From the NCBI RefSeq assembly GCF_030718205.1, contig NZ_JAUZQF010000016.1, positions 1 through 64,000 on the forward strand: 64,000 nt of DNA, read 5' to 3'. Below, piece by piece: positions 52,792 through 61,502 of the stretch; within the stretch, counting starts at the first letter, position 1, and each line of letters opens with the position of its first letter. The notes under the pieces are model-generated. The model ran no database searches, had not been told where the DNA came from, and saw only the letters and a program-made list of their open reading frames with translations. Source of the stretch: Nonomuraea turcica (lineage in GTDB: Bacteria; Actinomycetota; Actinomycetes; Streptosporangiales; Streptosporangiaceae). The position numbers and the translations under genes were made by a program.

Positions 52792-54444
52792 ATGGGCGAG
52801 TTCGACTACACCGACCTGCTGCCGCTGGGAGCCGATGAGACCGAATATCGGCTGATCACGACGGAGGGGGTGCGGAAGGTCGAGGCGGCTGGGCGTACGT
52901 TCCTCGAGGTCGAGCCGGAGGCGTTGCGGCTGCTCACCGAGACGGCCGTCCACGACATCTCCCACTACCTGCGGGCCTCCCACCTCGCCCAGCTCAGGAA
53001 GATCGTCGATGACCCCGAGTCCAGCGGCAACGACCGCTTCGTCGCGCTCGACCTGCTGAAGAACGCCTCCATCTCAGCCGGCGGCGTGCTGCCGATGTGC
53101 CAGGACACCGGCACCGCGATCGTCATGGGCAAGCGCGGCCGCCACGTGCTCACCGACGGGCGCGACGCCGAGCACCTCACGCACGGCGTGTACGACGCGT
53201 ACACCCGGCTCAATCTCCGCTACTCGCAGATGGCGCCTCTCACCATGTGGGAGGAGAAGAACACCGGCAACAACCTGCCGGCCCAGATCGAGCTCTACGC
53301 CGAGGACCCGCACGGCCATCCGGACGAATACAAGCTGCTGTTCATGGCCAAGGGCGGCGGCTCGGCCAACAAGTCGTTCCTTTACCAGGAGACCAAGGCC
53401 GTGCTCAACGAGAAGCGCATGATGGCCTTTCTGGAGGAGAAGATCCGCTCGCTCGGCACCGCGGCCTGCCCGCCGTACCATCTGGCGGTCGTCGTGGGCG
53501 GCACCTCCGCCGAGTACGCGCTCAAGACCGCCAAATACGCCAGCGCCCGCTACCTCGACTCGATCCCCACCGAGGGGTCGCCGTCCGGGCACGGCTTCCG
53601 TGACCTGGAGATGGAGGCGAAGGTCTTCGAGCTGACGCAGAAGCTGGGCATCGGGGCGCAGTTCGGCGGGAAATACTTCTGCCACGACGTCCGCGTCATC
53701 CGCCTGCCCAGGCACGGGGCGTCCTGCCCGGTGGCCATCGCCGTGTCGTGCTCGGCCGACCGCCAGGCACTGGCGAAGATCACGCCGGAGGGCGTGTTCC
53801 TGGAGCAGTTGGAGACCGACCCGGCGCGCTTCCTGCCGGAGACGACCGACGAGCACCTGTCCGACGATGTCGTCCAGGTTGACCTCAATCGGCCGATGCC
53901 GGAGATCCTCGCCGAGCTGACGAAATATCCGGTCAAGACCCGGCTGTCGCTGACCGGCCCTCTCGTGGTCGCCCGCGACATCGCCCACGCGAAGATCGCG
54001 GAGCTGCTGGACAACGGCGGCGAGATGCCGCAATACCTGAAGGACCACGCCGTCTACTACGCGGGACCGGCCAAGACGCCGTCGGGCTACGCCTCCGGCT
54101 CGTTCGGGCCCACGACTGCCGGCCGGATGGACTCGTACGTCGAGCGCTTCCAGGCGGCGGGCGGCTCGATGGTGATGCTGGCCAAGGGCAACAGGTCCAA
54201 GCAGGTCACGGAGGCCTGCCAGAAGTACGGCGGTTTCTACCTGGGCTCCATCGGCGGTCCGGCGGCCAGGCTGGCGCAGGACTGCATCAAGAAGGTGGAG
54301 GTGCTCGAATATCCCGAACTGGGCATGGAAGCGGTCTGGAAGATCGAGGTGGTCGACTTCCCGGCGTTCATCGTCGTCGACGACAAGGGCGAAGACTTCT
54401 TCACCGATCGCACGGGGCCGGTCCTGACGATCGGGCGTCGCTGA
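52792..54444 (+). CDS. fumA: class I (iron-sulfur) fumarate hydratase
   Basis: 550 aa from the ATG at 52792, AAAGGA upstream (an ATG at 52786 overlaps the SD). The [4Fe-4S] environment includes GGVLPMCQDTGTAIVMGK and the later HGASCPVAIAVSCSA. The C-terminal beta domain (YAGPAKTPSGYASGSFGPTTAGRM) is present in the same chain. Interconverts fumarate and malate and is oxygen-sensitive. A second, unrelated class II enzyme is encoded 4.3 kb downstream. Confidence 0.93.
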   Translation: MGEFDYTDLLPLGADETEYRLITTEGVRKVEAAGRTFLEVEPEALRLLTETAVHDISHYLRASHLAQLRKIVDDPESSGNDRFVALDLLKNASISAGGVLPMCQDTGTAIVMGKRGRHVLTDGRDAEHLTHGVYDAYTRLNLRYSQMAPLTMWEEKNTGNNLPAQIELYAEDPHGHPDEYKLLFMAKGGGSANKSFLYQETKAVLNEKRMMAFLEEKIRSLGTAACPPYHLAVVVGGTSAEYALKTAKYASARYLDSIPTEGSPSGHGFRDLEMEAKVFELTQKLGIGAQFGGKYFCHDVRVIRLPRHGASCPVAIAVSCSADRQALAKITPEGVFLEQLETDPARFLPETTDEHLSDDVVQVDLNRPMPEILAELTKYPVKTRLSLTGPLVVARDIAHAKIAELLDNGGEMPQYLKDHAVYYAGPAKTPSGYASGSFGPTTAGRMDSYVERFQAAGGSMVMLAKGNRSKQVTEACQKYGGFYLGSIGGPAARLAQDCIKKVEVLEYPELGMEAVWKIEVVDFPAFIVVDDKGEDFFTDRTGPVLTIGRR

Positions 54445-54556
54445 GCAGGGTGCCTGCCGACGCCGAAGGGTGCCGGGTGTTTCGCGCCGCTCGGCACCGG
54501 CGTCGGGTGAGTTGTCGGGTCGGGTGAGCTAGGGAGTCTGGCGAGCCAGGGGTTGA

Positions 54557-54751
54557 TCAGGCGGCCAGTTGCAGGGGTGCCCGGTGCGGTGCCACGACGG
54601 TGCCGTCGGGCAGCAGCAGACCAGTGTCCTCGAACAGCACGACACCGTTGCACAACAGGCTCCAGCCCTGGTCGGGGTGGGCCGAGATCACGTGCGACGC
54701 CTCACGATCGGGCGCCTCGGCACTGGGGCAAGGGGGGTAGTGACTGCACAT
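54557..54751 (-). CDS. DUF5999 small protein
   Basis: 64 aa: MCSHYPPCPSAEAPDREA, then HPDQGWSLLCNGVVLFEDTG and LLPDGTVVAPHR. Nearly identical short proteins are widespread in Streptomyces and relatives; Cys residues near the N-terminus (C2, C8) could bind metal. Function unknown. Only the short spacing to fumA's 3' end on the opposite strand is noted. Confidence 0.85.
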   Translation of the reverse strand: MCSHYPPCPSAEAPDREASHVISAHPDQGWSLLCNGVVLFEDTGLLLPDGTVVAPHRAPLQLAA

Positions 54752-55382
54752 TGCGCACCTCTCAGCTTGCGCTGCGGATTCCGGCTCTTCAAAAGGGGAG
54801 CTTGCGCCCCGACGGCGTGCGAAGGTCCAGTGCGGCTCCGGTCGGCTTCTTCGGCCGGCGGCGAACCTGTGTCTGGCGCATCTTCATCACGTCCCTCAAC
54901 GGTCTGCGGTTAGTTGTCGAGCTCCGGATTCACTCCCAGTGTGACGATCGGCACTGACACTTTCGGCCGTCTCTGGGAGATCGCCTTCTCTCATGGCTTA
55001 ACCATGCCCCCGCCCCCTTACGACACCCTTACAACTCGCTGACGGCTCTCTTGAGTTCCTGTCAGCGGGCCTTCCCCGTACATGAAAGTCCCCTACTAGG
55101 CATCATGCATCTTTGCGCGCCACCGATGTGTGCCGCTCGACACACCCTCCGTGAGCTGGGATAACGCACAGCAACTGATCGGCTCCCCGGCGGCGACCGC
55201 CGGGGAGCCCGATCCGCCGTCACGCTCGCCGTCCACGATCACGATCGCAGCGGGGAGTGAACATCGCGCCGCACTCCGTGCGATTGCTGACGGGGCGAGT
55301 CAGACCGGTTGACTTAAGTTCGCAACAAATTATCGGCCGCGCCTCTACTGGTCGGTTTACACAAATAGGTAAGCTGCCTGGC
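54752..55382. other. gene-poor interval upstream of the kinase genes
   Basis: 630 bp without a convincing protein gene. It holds the start of the DUF5999 transcript, a strong orphan hairpin at 55181-55209 and the leaderless promoter of the first kinase (TAAGCT, 55370-55375). Short open frames here lack family similarity or good ribosome sites. An untranslated RNA ending at the hairpin is possible. Confidence 0.45.
55181..55209. terminator. orphan terminator-like hairpin
   Basis: Perfect 13-bp stem GGCTCCCCGGCGG / CCGCCGGGGAGCC with loop CGA. No gene ends within 700 bp upstream on the plus strand, so it may end a small RNA or shield the kinase promoter. Confidence 0.75.
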
Positions 55383-56489
55383 ATGCGTGCGCCCTCCGGT
55401 TACCTACTCGCGGCGCGCTATCGGCTCATGGAGCCTGTCGGGCGCGGCGGCATGGGCACCGTTTGGCGGGCACACGACGAGCTGCTCAACCGCCACGTGG
55501 CGGTCAAGGAGGTGCGGCTGCCCACCGTGCTCGACGAGGAGCTGCGTGCCGAGCTGTGCGCTCGCACCGAGCGCGAGGGCCGCGCGACCGCGATGGTCGC
55601 GCACCCATCGGTGATCACCGTCTTCGACGTGGTCACCGAGGACGACCGGCCGTGGATCGTGATGGAGTTGCTCAGGGCCAAGTCGCTGGAGCAGCTCATC
55701 CAGGAGGAGGGCGCGCTCGAGCCGCGCAGGGTCGCCGAGATCGGCAGGCAGATCCTCGGCGCGCTGCGGGCCGTGCACGCCAAGGGGATCCTGCACCGCG
55801 ACGTCAAGCCGAGCAACGTGCTGGTGACCGAGGACCGGGCGGTGCTCACCGACTTCGGCCTGGCCGCACTCGAAGGTGACGTTTCCATCACCCAGGCGGG
55901 GATCGTCCTGGGGTCCGCGGGATACATCGCCCCGGAGCGGGTGCTCGGCTCGAAGGCCAGCCCGGCCGGCGATCTGTGGTCGCTCGGCGCGACGCTCTAC
56001 ACCGCCGTCGAGGGCAGGGGCCTGCACGGCCGCCGCACGGCCGCCGCCGCGCTCGCGGCGCTCACCAGTGGCGAGCCCATCCCGATGACCAAGGCGGGGC
56101 CGCTCGCTCCCGTGCTTGACGCGCTGCTCAGGATCGACCCGCAGACCAGGCTCGATTCCGTACGCGCTTCGCTCATGCTGGCCAGGGTGGCCGCCGGCGG
56201 CTCGGCCGAGGAGCCACTGACGCCGCGCAAACCCCCACGTTCTGGACCGGGGATCACACCGCCGTCTTTCACACGCAGGCCCGCGCATCGCGGGCTGCAC
56301 CGGGCCGACGTCATGACGACGATGACCGTTCCCGTGCCGCGGCAGGAGCGTAAGCCCGGCGAGGGCCTGCACAGGAAGCGTGTTGAACCACGGCCCACAC
56401 CGTCCGCTTATGCCCGTTTCAAGGCGACGGTGATAAAGTTGTGCCTTCCTCGGCGGTTCTGGCCAAGAGAACTTCGCAAGCGAGGGTAA
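55383..56489 (+). CDS. serine/threonine protein kinase (PknB-type domain)
   Basis: 368 aa, leaderless ATG 7 nt after TAAGCT. Kinase domain residues about 12-270: GRGGMGTVWRA glycine loop, AVKEV lysine, HRDVKPSN catalytic loop, DFGLAA, APERVLG. The C-terminal 90 residues are basic and Pro-rich without membrane helix or sensor domains, so it is cytosolic. The tandem partner 36 bp downstream is membrane-anchored. Confidence 0.92.
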   Translation: MRAPSGYLLAARYRLMEPVGRGGMGTVWRAHDELLNRHVAVKEVRLPTVLDEELRAELCARTEREGRATAMVAHPSVITVFDVVTEDDRPWIVMELLRAKSLEQLIQEEGALEPRRVAEIGRQILGALRAVHAKGILHRDVKPSNVLVTEDRAVLTDFGLAALEGDVSITQAGIVLGSAGYIAPERVLGSKASPAGDLWSLGATLYTAVEGRGLHGRRTAAAALAALTSGEPIPMTKAGPLAPVLDALLRIDPQTRLDSVRASLMLARVAAGGSAEEPLTPRKPPRSGPGITPPSFTRRPAHRGLHRADVMTTMTVPVPRQERKPGEGLHRKRVEPRPTPSAYARFKATVIKLCLPRRFWPRELRKRG

Positions 56490-56524
56490 AGCACTTCCCA
56501 AGCGAGAATCGATATCTTCTTCTC

Positions 56525-58744
56525 ATGCCGGAACAGCAGACACGCCTGCTCGCGGAGCGCTACGAGCTCATAGCCCCGCTCGGTCGGGGAACCATGGGCA
56601 CCGTGTGGCGAGCCCGCGACCGCGCGCTCGGGCGCGAGGTGGCGGTCAAGGAAATCCGCCAGGACCCGGGACTCACCGAGGAACAGCGGTCCGAGCTGCG
56701 CGAACGTATGGTGCGTGAAGGCCGCATCGCCTCGCGGATCAACCACCCCTCCGTCGCGTCCATTCACGACGTGCTGATCCAGAACAACAGCCCGTGGATC
56801 ATCATGGAGCTCATCGAGGCCCGCTCGCTGGAGCAGGTCATCGAGGAGGAGGGGCCGCTGCCGCCCCGGCTCGTGGCCGAGATCGGCGTCGACCTGCTCG
56901 GCGCGCTGCGTGCCGCGCACGCCCAGGGCATCACGCACCGCGACGTGAAGCCGGGCAACGTGCTCATCACCGAGAGCGGCCGTGTGGTGCTGACCGACTT
57001 CGGGATCGCCAAGGCCGAGGGCGACTCACGGCTGACGAAGACAGGCATGGTGATCGGCTCACCCGGCTACACGGCCCCGGAACGCGCCAGAGGTGAATAC
57101 ACCGGGCCGGAGTCGGACATCTGGTCGCTCGGCGCGACGCTGTACTTCGCAGTCGAGGGGCGGCCGGCGTACGAGCGGTCCACGATCGCGGAGACGCTGG
57201 CGGCGCTGCTCACCGAGAGCGCCGATCCGCCCACGCAGGCGGGGCAGCTGCGGCCCGTGCTGAACGGGCTGCTCAACAAGGACTATCGGCAGCGGCTCCA
57301 CGCTGCCAAGGCGGAGACCTTGCTGCGCATGGTCGCCGACACCCCGACGAGCGAGATGCCGGCGCTGACGGCCGAGGCTCTCATGGCGCAGGAGGCTGCT
57401 TTGCCCGATCCGTTCGCCGCCCCGAAGCCTCCTGTCGGCCAGGCCCCCGCCGGGCCGGGCGGGCCGGGCGCCCACGGTGGCCCTGGCGCCCAGGGCGGTC
57501 CCGGCGCGCAGGGTGGCCCCGCCGCGCAGGGTGGCCCCGGCGCGCAGGGGCGCCCGGCAGGCCCAGGAGCACAAGGACCTGGCGGCCCCGGCGTCGGCGG
57601 TCCTGGACACGGGCCGATCGGCCCCGGCATGCATGGCCCCGCCGGTCGTGGCGCGCCCGCTGGGCCCGGCGCAGGCGCTCCCGGCCACGGCCCCGCCGGC
57701 CGCGGAGGCCCGAGCGGGCCAGGCGCAGGCGGGCCCGGACTGCCGCACGCCGCCGGACCCGGTGCGGGTGGACGCGGTGCAGGCGGCGCCGACGCGGGCG
57801 GACCCGGAGCGGGCGGACCCGGCACAGGCGCACCCGGCGCGGGAGGACCCGGCGCAGGCGGACCCGGCGCGGGTGGCCCGGGTCGGCCCGGCCCGGGTGG
57901 CCTCGGCGCGGGTGGGCTCGGCGCGGGTGGGCTCGGCGCGGGTGACCCGGGTGGCCCTGGTGCTGGTGGGCCCGGCGCGGGTCGCCTGGGCGGCGTTGGA
58001 TCGGTGGGCGGTGGGCCTGGCGGGCCGGGGCCGCAGCCTGTGTCCGGGGCTCAGGGGCCCGGGGGCGGGCGGGGGCCGGCGTCGGGACCCCAGGGGCCGA
58101 TGCGCGGCCAGAACGCGCCCACCGTGCCGCAGAGCACCGGCCACCCACACGGCCAGCAGCCGGCAGCGCAGGGTCCCGGCTCGCAGGCCGGTGGGCCAAG
58201 GGCACAGACCGGCGGCCCAGGGGCACAGACCGGCGGGCCGGGGGCGGAGGCCGGCGGCGCGGAGGCGCGTGGGGCCGGGGCGGCGGGCAGTGGGCCTCAG
58301 GCGGCGTCCCCCGAGACGGCGTACGATCCCGAGCGGACGGTGAGCATCGCGCGTCCCAAGGGCACGTTCCCGACGGCGCCGCAGCAGGGGCAGCCGCCGA
58401 AGCCGCCCGGCGACGAGGGCTCCATCTCCACCATGCGCATCCAGACACCGCACAGCGGTTCGCCTGGCCAGCAGGTCTACCCACTGCCCGCGCCCCCGGC
58501 GGGGCAGCAGCAACAAGGGCCCCAGCAGCCCGCGAGGCCGCAGAACCCGCAGCAGGCGGCGCCCCAGCAGGGCCCGCAGGGACCGCATCAGGGCAAGGGC
58601 CTGGGGACGGACCTGTTCGCGATCGCCGGGCAGGAGGAGCAGCAGCCCGCGGGCAACCGTAACGGCATGCTGGTGCTCATGGCGGTGGCCGCCGCGGCCG
58701 CCGTGGTGATCGCCGTGCTCATCGTCGCGCTCTTCTCCGCCTGA
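56525..58744 (+). CDS. membrane-anchored Ser/Thr kinase with collagen-like linker
   Basis: 739 aa. Kinase domain 12-275 (GRGTMGTVWRARD, AVKEI, HRDVKPGN, DFGIAK). About residues 300-590 are Gly-X-Y-rich (GGPGAQ, GAGGPG repeats) with a long collagen-like composition. A Gln/Pro-rich segment and a C-terminal membrane helix (LVLMAVAAAAAVVIAVLIVAL) follow, ending within three residues. No extracellular sensor domain. ATG is 6 nt after TATCTT (56513-56518). Confidence 0.9.
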   Translation: MPEQQTRLLAERYELIAPLGRGTMGTVWRARDRALGREVAVKEIRQDPGLTEEQRSELRERMVREGRIASRINHPSVASIHDVLIQNNSPWIIMELIEARSLEQVIEEEGPLPPRLVAEIGVDLLGALRAAHAQGITHRDVKPGNVLITESGRVVLTDFGIAKAEGDSRLTKTGMVIGSPGYTAPERARGEYTGPESDIWSLGATLYFAVEGRPAYERSTIAETLAALLTESADPPTQAGQLRPVLNGLLNKDYRQRLHAAKAETLLRMVADTPTSEMPALTAEALMAQEAALPDPFAAPKPPVGQAPAGPGGPGAHGGPGAQGGPGAQGGPAAQGGPGAQGRPAGPGAQGPGGPGVGGPGHGPIGPGMHGPAGRGAPAGPGAGAPGHGPAGRGGPSGPGAGGPGLPHAAGPGAGGRGAGGADAGGPGAGGPGTGAPGAGGPGAGGPGAGGPGRPGPGGLGAGGLGAGGLGAGDPGGPGAGGPGAGRLGGVGSVGGGPGGPGPQPVSGAQGPGGGRGPASGPQGPMRGQNAPTVPQSTGHPHGQQPAAQGPGSQAGGPRAQTGGPGAQTGGPGAEAGGAEARGAGAAGSGPQAASPETAYDPERTVSIARPKGTFPTAPQQGQPPKPPGDEGSISTMRIQTPHSGSPGQQVYPLPAPPAGQQQQGPQQPARPQNPQQAAPQQGPQGPHQGKGLGTDLFAIAGQEEQQPAGNRNGMLVLMAVAAAAAVVIAVLIVALFSA

Positions 58745-58745
58745 G

Positions 58746-58776
58746 CACGGCACCCCCGCAGCCGTCGGGGGCCGTG
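58746..58776. terminator. terminator hairpin between kinase and fumC
   Basis: CACGG + CCCCCG pair with CGGGGG + CCGTG (two-base bulge CA) around a 7-nt loop, directly after the kinase stop. TAAGAC (58779-58784) follows as a -10 for fumC. Confidence 0.65.
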
Positions 58777-58792
58777 GGTAAGACTGGGAGGC

Positions 58793-60178
58793 ATGAGCGA
58801 GTTCAGGATCGAGCATGACTCGATGGGCGAGGTTCGCGTGCCCGCAGGTGCGAGGTGGCGCGCCCAGACCCAGCGTGCAGTGGAGAATTTCCCGATTTCC
58901 GGACGCCCCCTGGAGCCGTCCCACATCGCCGCGCTGGGCCTGATCAAGGCGGTCGCCGCCGAGGTCAACGGCGAGCTGGGCGTGATCGACAAGGACTTGG
59001 CCGAGGCGATCGCGCAGGCGGCTGCCGACGTCGCCGAGAACGAGCACGACGACCATTTCCCGATCGACGTCTTCCAGACCGGCTCGGGCACCTCGTCCAA
59101 CATGAACGCCAACGAGGTGATCGCGTCGTTGGCCGAGGAGCGGCTGGGCCGCCCCGTGCACCCGAACGACCATGTGAACGCCTCCCAGTCGTCCAACGAC
59201 GTCTTCCCGACCTCGATCCACGTGGCGGCCTCGACTGAGGTGACGTACCACCTGCTGCCCTCGCTCCAGCACCTGGCGACAGCGCTGCGGCAGAAGGCGA
59301 TTGAGTTCGACGGAGTGGTGAAGTCAGGGCGCACCCACCTGATGGACGCGACCCCGGTGACGCTGGGCCAGGAGTTCGGCGGTTACGCCACACAGATCGA
59401 CCACGGCGTCGCACGGGTGTCCGCCGCCCTTGAGCGCGTGCTGGAGCTGCCTCTGGGCGGCACCGCCGTGGGCACCGGCATCAACACCCCGCCCGGATTC
59501 GCCCAGGCGGCCATCGCCAAATTGCGTGAGGCGACCAGCATTCCGTTCATCGAGGCCAGGGACCATTTCGAGGCCCAGAGCGCGCAGGACTCCATTGTGG
59601 AGTTGTCGGGGCAGCTCAAGGTGGTGGCGGTGTCGCTCACCAAGATCGCCAACGACCTCCGCTGGATGGGCTCGGGGCCGCGAGCGGGGCTGGGCGAGAT
59701 CAACCTGCCCGACCTGCAGCCCGGCTCCTCGATCATGCCCGGCAAGGTCAACCCGGTGATCCCCGAGGCCACGACCATGGTCGCGGCCCAGGTGATCGGC
59801 AACGACGCGGCGATCACGTTCGCCGGCGCATCCGGCAACTTCGAGCTGAACGTGCAGTTGCCGGTCATCGCGCGCAACATCCTGGAGTCGATCAGGCTGC
59901 TGGCCAACGTCTCGCGCCTGCTCGCCGACCGCTGCGTCACGGGCATCACGGCGAACACGCACCGCCTGCGCGAGTACGCCGAGTCGTCCCCCTCGATCGT
60001 CACACCGCTGAACAAGTACGTCGGCTACGAGGAGGCCGCCAGGATCGCCAAGCAGGCGCTCGCGGAACGCAAGACCATCCGCGAGGTCGTCATCGAGCGC
60101 GGCCACGTGGCCGACGGCACCTTGACCGAGGACCAGCTCGACGCCGCGCTCGACGTCCTGTCGATGACCAGGCCTTAA
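58793..60178 (+). CDS. fumC: class II fumarate hydratase
   Basis: 461 aa. Lyase signature GSSIMPGKVNP near residue 318, catalytic-site HLMDATPVTLGQEF and NASQSSNDVFPTS. Homotetramer converting fumarate to malate, iron-free and oxygen-stable. GGGAGG ribosome site. Together with the class I enzyme gives two structurally unrelated fumarases in 8 kb. Confidence 0.97.
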   Translation: MSEFRIEHDSMGEVRVPAGARWRAQTQRAVENFPISGRPLEPSHIAALGLIKAVAAEVNGELGVIDKDLAEAIAQAAADVAENEHDDHFPIDVFQTGSGTSSNMNANEVIASLAEERLGRPVHPNDHVNASQSSNDVFPTSIHVAASTEVTYHLLPSLQHLATALRQKAIEFDGVVKSGRTHLMDATPVTLGQEFGGYATQIDHGVARVSAALERVLELPLGGTAVGTGINTPPGFAQAAIAKLREATSIPFIEARDHFEAQSAQDSIVELSGQLKVVAVSLTKIANDLRWMGSGPRAGLGEINLPDLQPGSSIMPGKVNPVIPEATTMVAAQVIGNDAAITFAGASGNFELNVQLPVIARNILESIRLLANVSRLLADRCVTGITANTHRLREYAESSPSIVTPLNKYVGYEEAARIAKQALAERKTIREVVIERGHVADGTLTEDQLDAALDVLSMTRP

Positions 60179-60188
60179 GGATCCGAAC

Positions 60189-61262
60189 CTAATGATCAGA
60201 CGCTGACGCGAGCGCCCGCGTGGCGTGCCCCCAGCGGGTGAGCAGGGACAGGGCGGCTCCGGAGTCCACGGCGTCGGCGGCCCGCTTGTAGGCGCCGGCC
60301 AGGGCGGGCGTGAGCTCGTCCGCGGGTGGCGTGCCCTCGGCGGCCACGACGGCGGCGGCCGCGTTCAGCAGGACCACGTCCCGCACCGGACCCCGCTCGC
60401 CCATCAGGACGGCCCGCGCCACGGTGGCGTTGTGCTTGGCGTCGTCGCCGCGCAGGTCGTCGGGGTGGGCCCGCGGGATGGACAGGTCGGCGGGGTCGAA
60501 GGCGATGCGCGTCACGGTGCCGCGGCGTACCAGCCAGATCGTCGAGGGTCCGCAGGTGGTCAGCTCGTCGAGCCCGTCGTCGCCGCGGAAGACGAGTGAG
60601 GAGCCGCCACGCTGGGCCAGGACGCCGGCGATGACGGGAGCCATCGCCGGGTGGTAGACGCCGACCGCCTGCGCCGGCGGGAGTGCGGGGTTGGTGAGCG
60701 GGGCCAGGAAGTTGAAGACGGTGGGGACGCCCAGCTCGCGGCGCGGCACCGCGGTGCGCCGCATCGCCGGGTTGAACGCGGGCGCGAAGCAGAACGTGAT
60801 GCCGATCTTGTCGGCGACCTCGACCACCGCGGCGGGCGGCAGATCGATGACCACGCCCAGTTCCTCCAGCACGTCGGCGGCGCCGGCTTTGGACGAGGCC
60901 GCCCGGCCGCCGTGCTTGGCCACTTTCACGCCCGCGGCGGCGGCCACGATGGCGGCCATGGTGGAGATGTTCACAGTGTTGGCGCGGTCGCCGCCGGTGC
61001 CGACGAGGTCGACGGGGTCACCGGGGATCCGGATCGCCGCCGACCTGGATAGCAGGCCGTCGGCCAGCCCGGACACCTCCTCCACGCTCTCGCCCTTGGC
61101 ACGCAGGGCGATGACGAACGCGGCGATCTGGGCGTTCGTGGCCTCCCCCGAGATGATCTGCTCCATGGCCCAGGCGGCCTGGCGCGCGGTGAGGGACGTG
61201 CCGTCGAGGAGCAAGGCGAACAGTTCGGGCCAGGTGGTGGTGGGAGTGGTGGTGCTGGTCAC
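60189..61262 (-). CDS. trpD: anthranilate phosphoribosyltransferase
   Basis: 357 aa. Motifs VDLVGTGGDRANTVNIST, KHGGRAASSKAGAADVLEELGV (in parts), and YHPAMAPVIAGVLAQRG. Second step of tryptophan synthesis. GTG start at 61262 with GAAAGGGG upstream; the longer frame to 61391 runs through the leader hairpins and is rejected. trpD stands alone here, with its own attenuator. Confidence 0.96.
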   Translation of the reverse strand: MTSTTTPTTTWPELFALLLDGTSLTARQAAWAMEQIISGEATNAQIAAFVIALRAKGESVEEVSGLADGLLSRSAAIRIPGDPVDLVGTGGDRANTVNISTMAAIVAAAAGVKVAKHGGRAASSKAGAADVLEELGVVIDLPPAAVVEVADKIGITFCFAPAFNPAMRRTAVPRRELGVPTVFNFLAPLTNPALPPAQAVGVYHPAMAPVIAGVLAQRGGSSLVFRGDDGLDELTTCGPSTIWLVRRGTVTRIAFDPADLSIPRAHPDDLRGDDAKHNATVARAVLMGERGPVRDVVLLNAAAAVVAAEGTPPADELTPALAGAYKRAADAVDSGAALSLLTRWGHATRALASASDH

Positions 61263-61313
61263 GAGGAGCGCCCCTTTCTTCAGAGCTCGACGGGGGCGCG
61301 TGTGGAGATGCCG

Positions 61314-61338
61314 ACGGCCGCCTCGTCGAGGCGGCCGT
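61314..61338 (-). terminator. trp attenuator terminator (segments 3:4)
   Basis: On the RNA (minus strand) 11-bp perfect stem ACGGCCGCCTC / GAGGCGGCCGT, loop GAC. It lies between the leader peptide and trpD. No U-run, as is common for actinobacterial terminators. Confidence 0.8.
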
Positions 61339-61358
61339 GTGCGTATGCGCTGCGAGGT

Positions 61359-61373
61359 CCGCCTAGGAGGCGG
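61359..61373 (-). promoter_or_regulatory. trp attenuator pause hairpin (segments 1:2)
   Basis: CCGCCT-CCT-AGGCGG; segment 1 includes the Pro-Ala-Ser codons after the Trp pair and the loop reaches the stop codon. Segment 2 (AGGCGG) is also complementary to CCGCCT in the 5' arm of the terminator, so it can form the antiterminator. Confidence 0.75.
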
Positions 61374-61401
61374 GCCACCACTGCTGCGCATAAGCGATCA
61401 T
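61363..61401 (-). CDS. trpL: tryptophan leader peptide
   Basis: 12 aa MIAYAQQWWPAS with tandem Trp codons 8-9, directly upstream of the attenuator hairpins. ATG 61401 is 7 nt after TATCTT (61414-61409), so it is probably leaderless. Ribosome stalling at the Trp codons when charged tRNA-Trp is low would cover segment 1 and favour antitermination. Confidence 0.8.
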   Translation of the reverse strand: MIAYAQQWWPAS

Positions 61402-61502
61402 GTGTCCAAAGATAGCAGACCCGTTGATCCACATAGCAGGGCACCGATCTATGTCGTCGGCACCCATGCGTCCCGGCGCGGCGAGCGCCTAGGGTGCGGG
61501 GT

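Noticed and set aside
55130..55312. 60-residue plus frame containing the orphan hairpin
   Set aside because: It runs through the hairpin stem and has no ribosome site or similarity; a coding role is unlikely.
57059..59272. 737-residue minus-strand frame over the kinase and fumC genes
   Set aside because: Runs antisense through both kinase linker and fumC start; repeat-derived low-complexity sequence.
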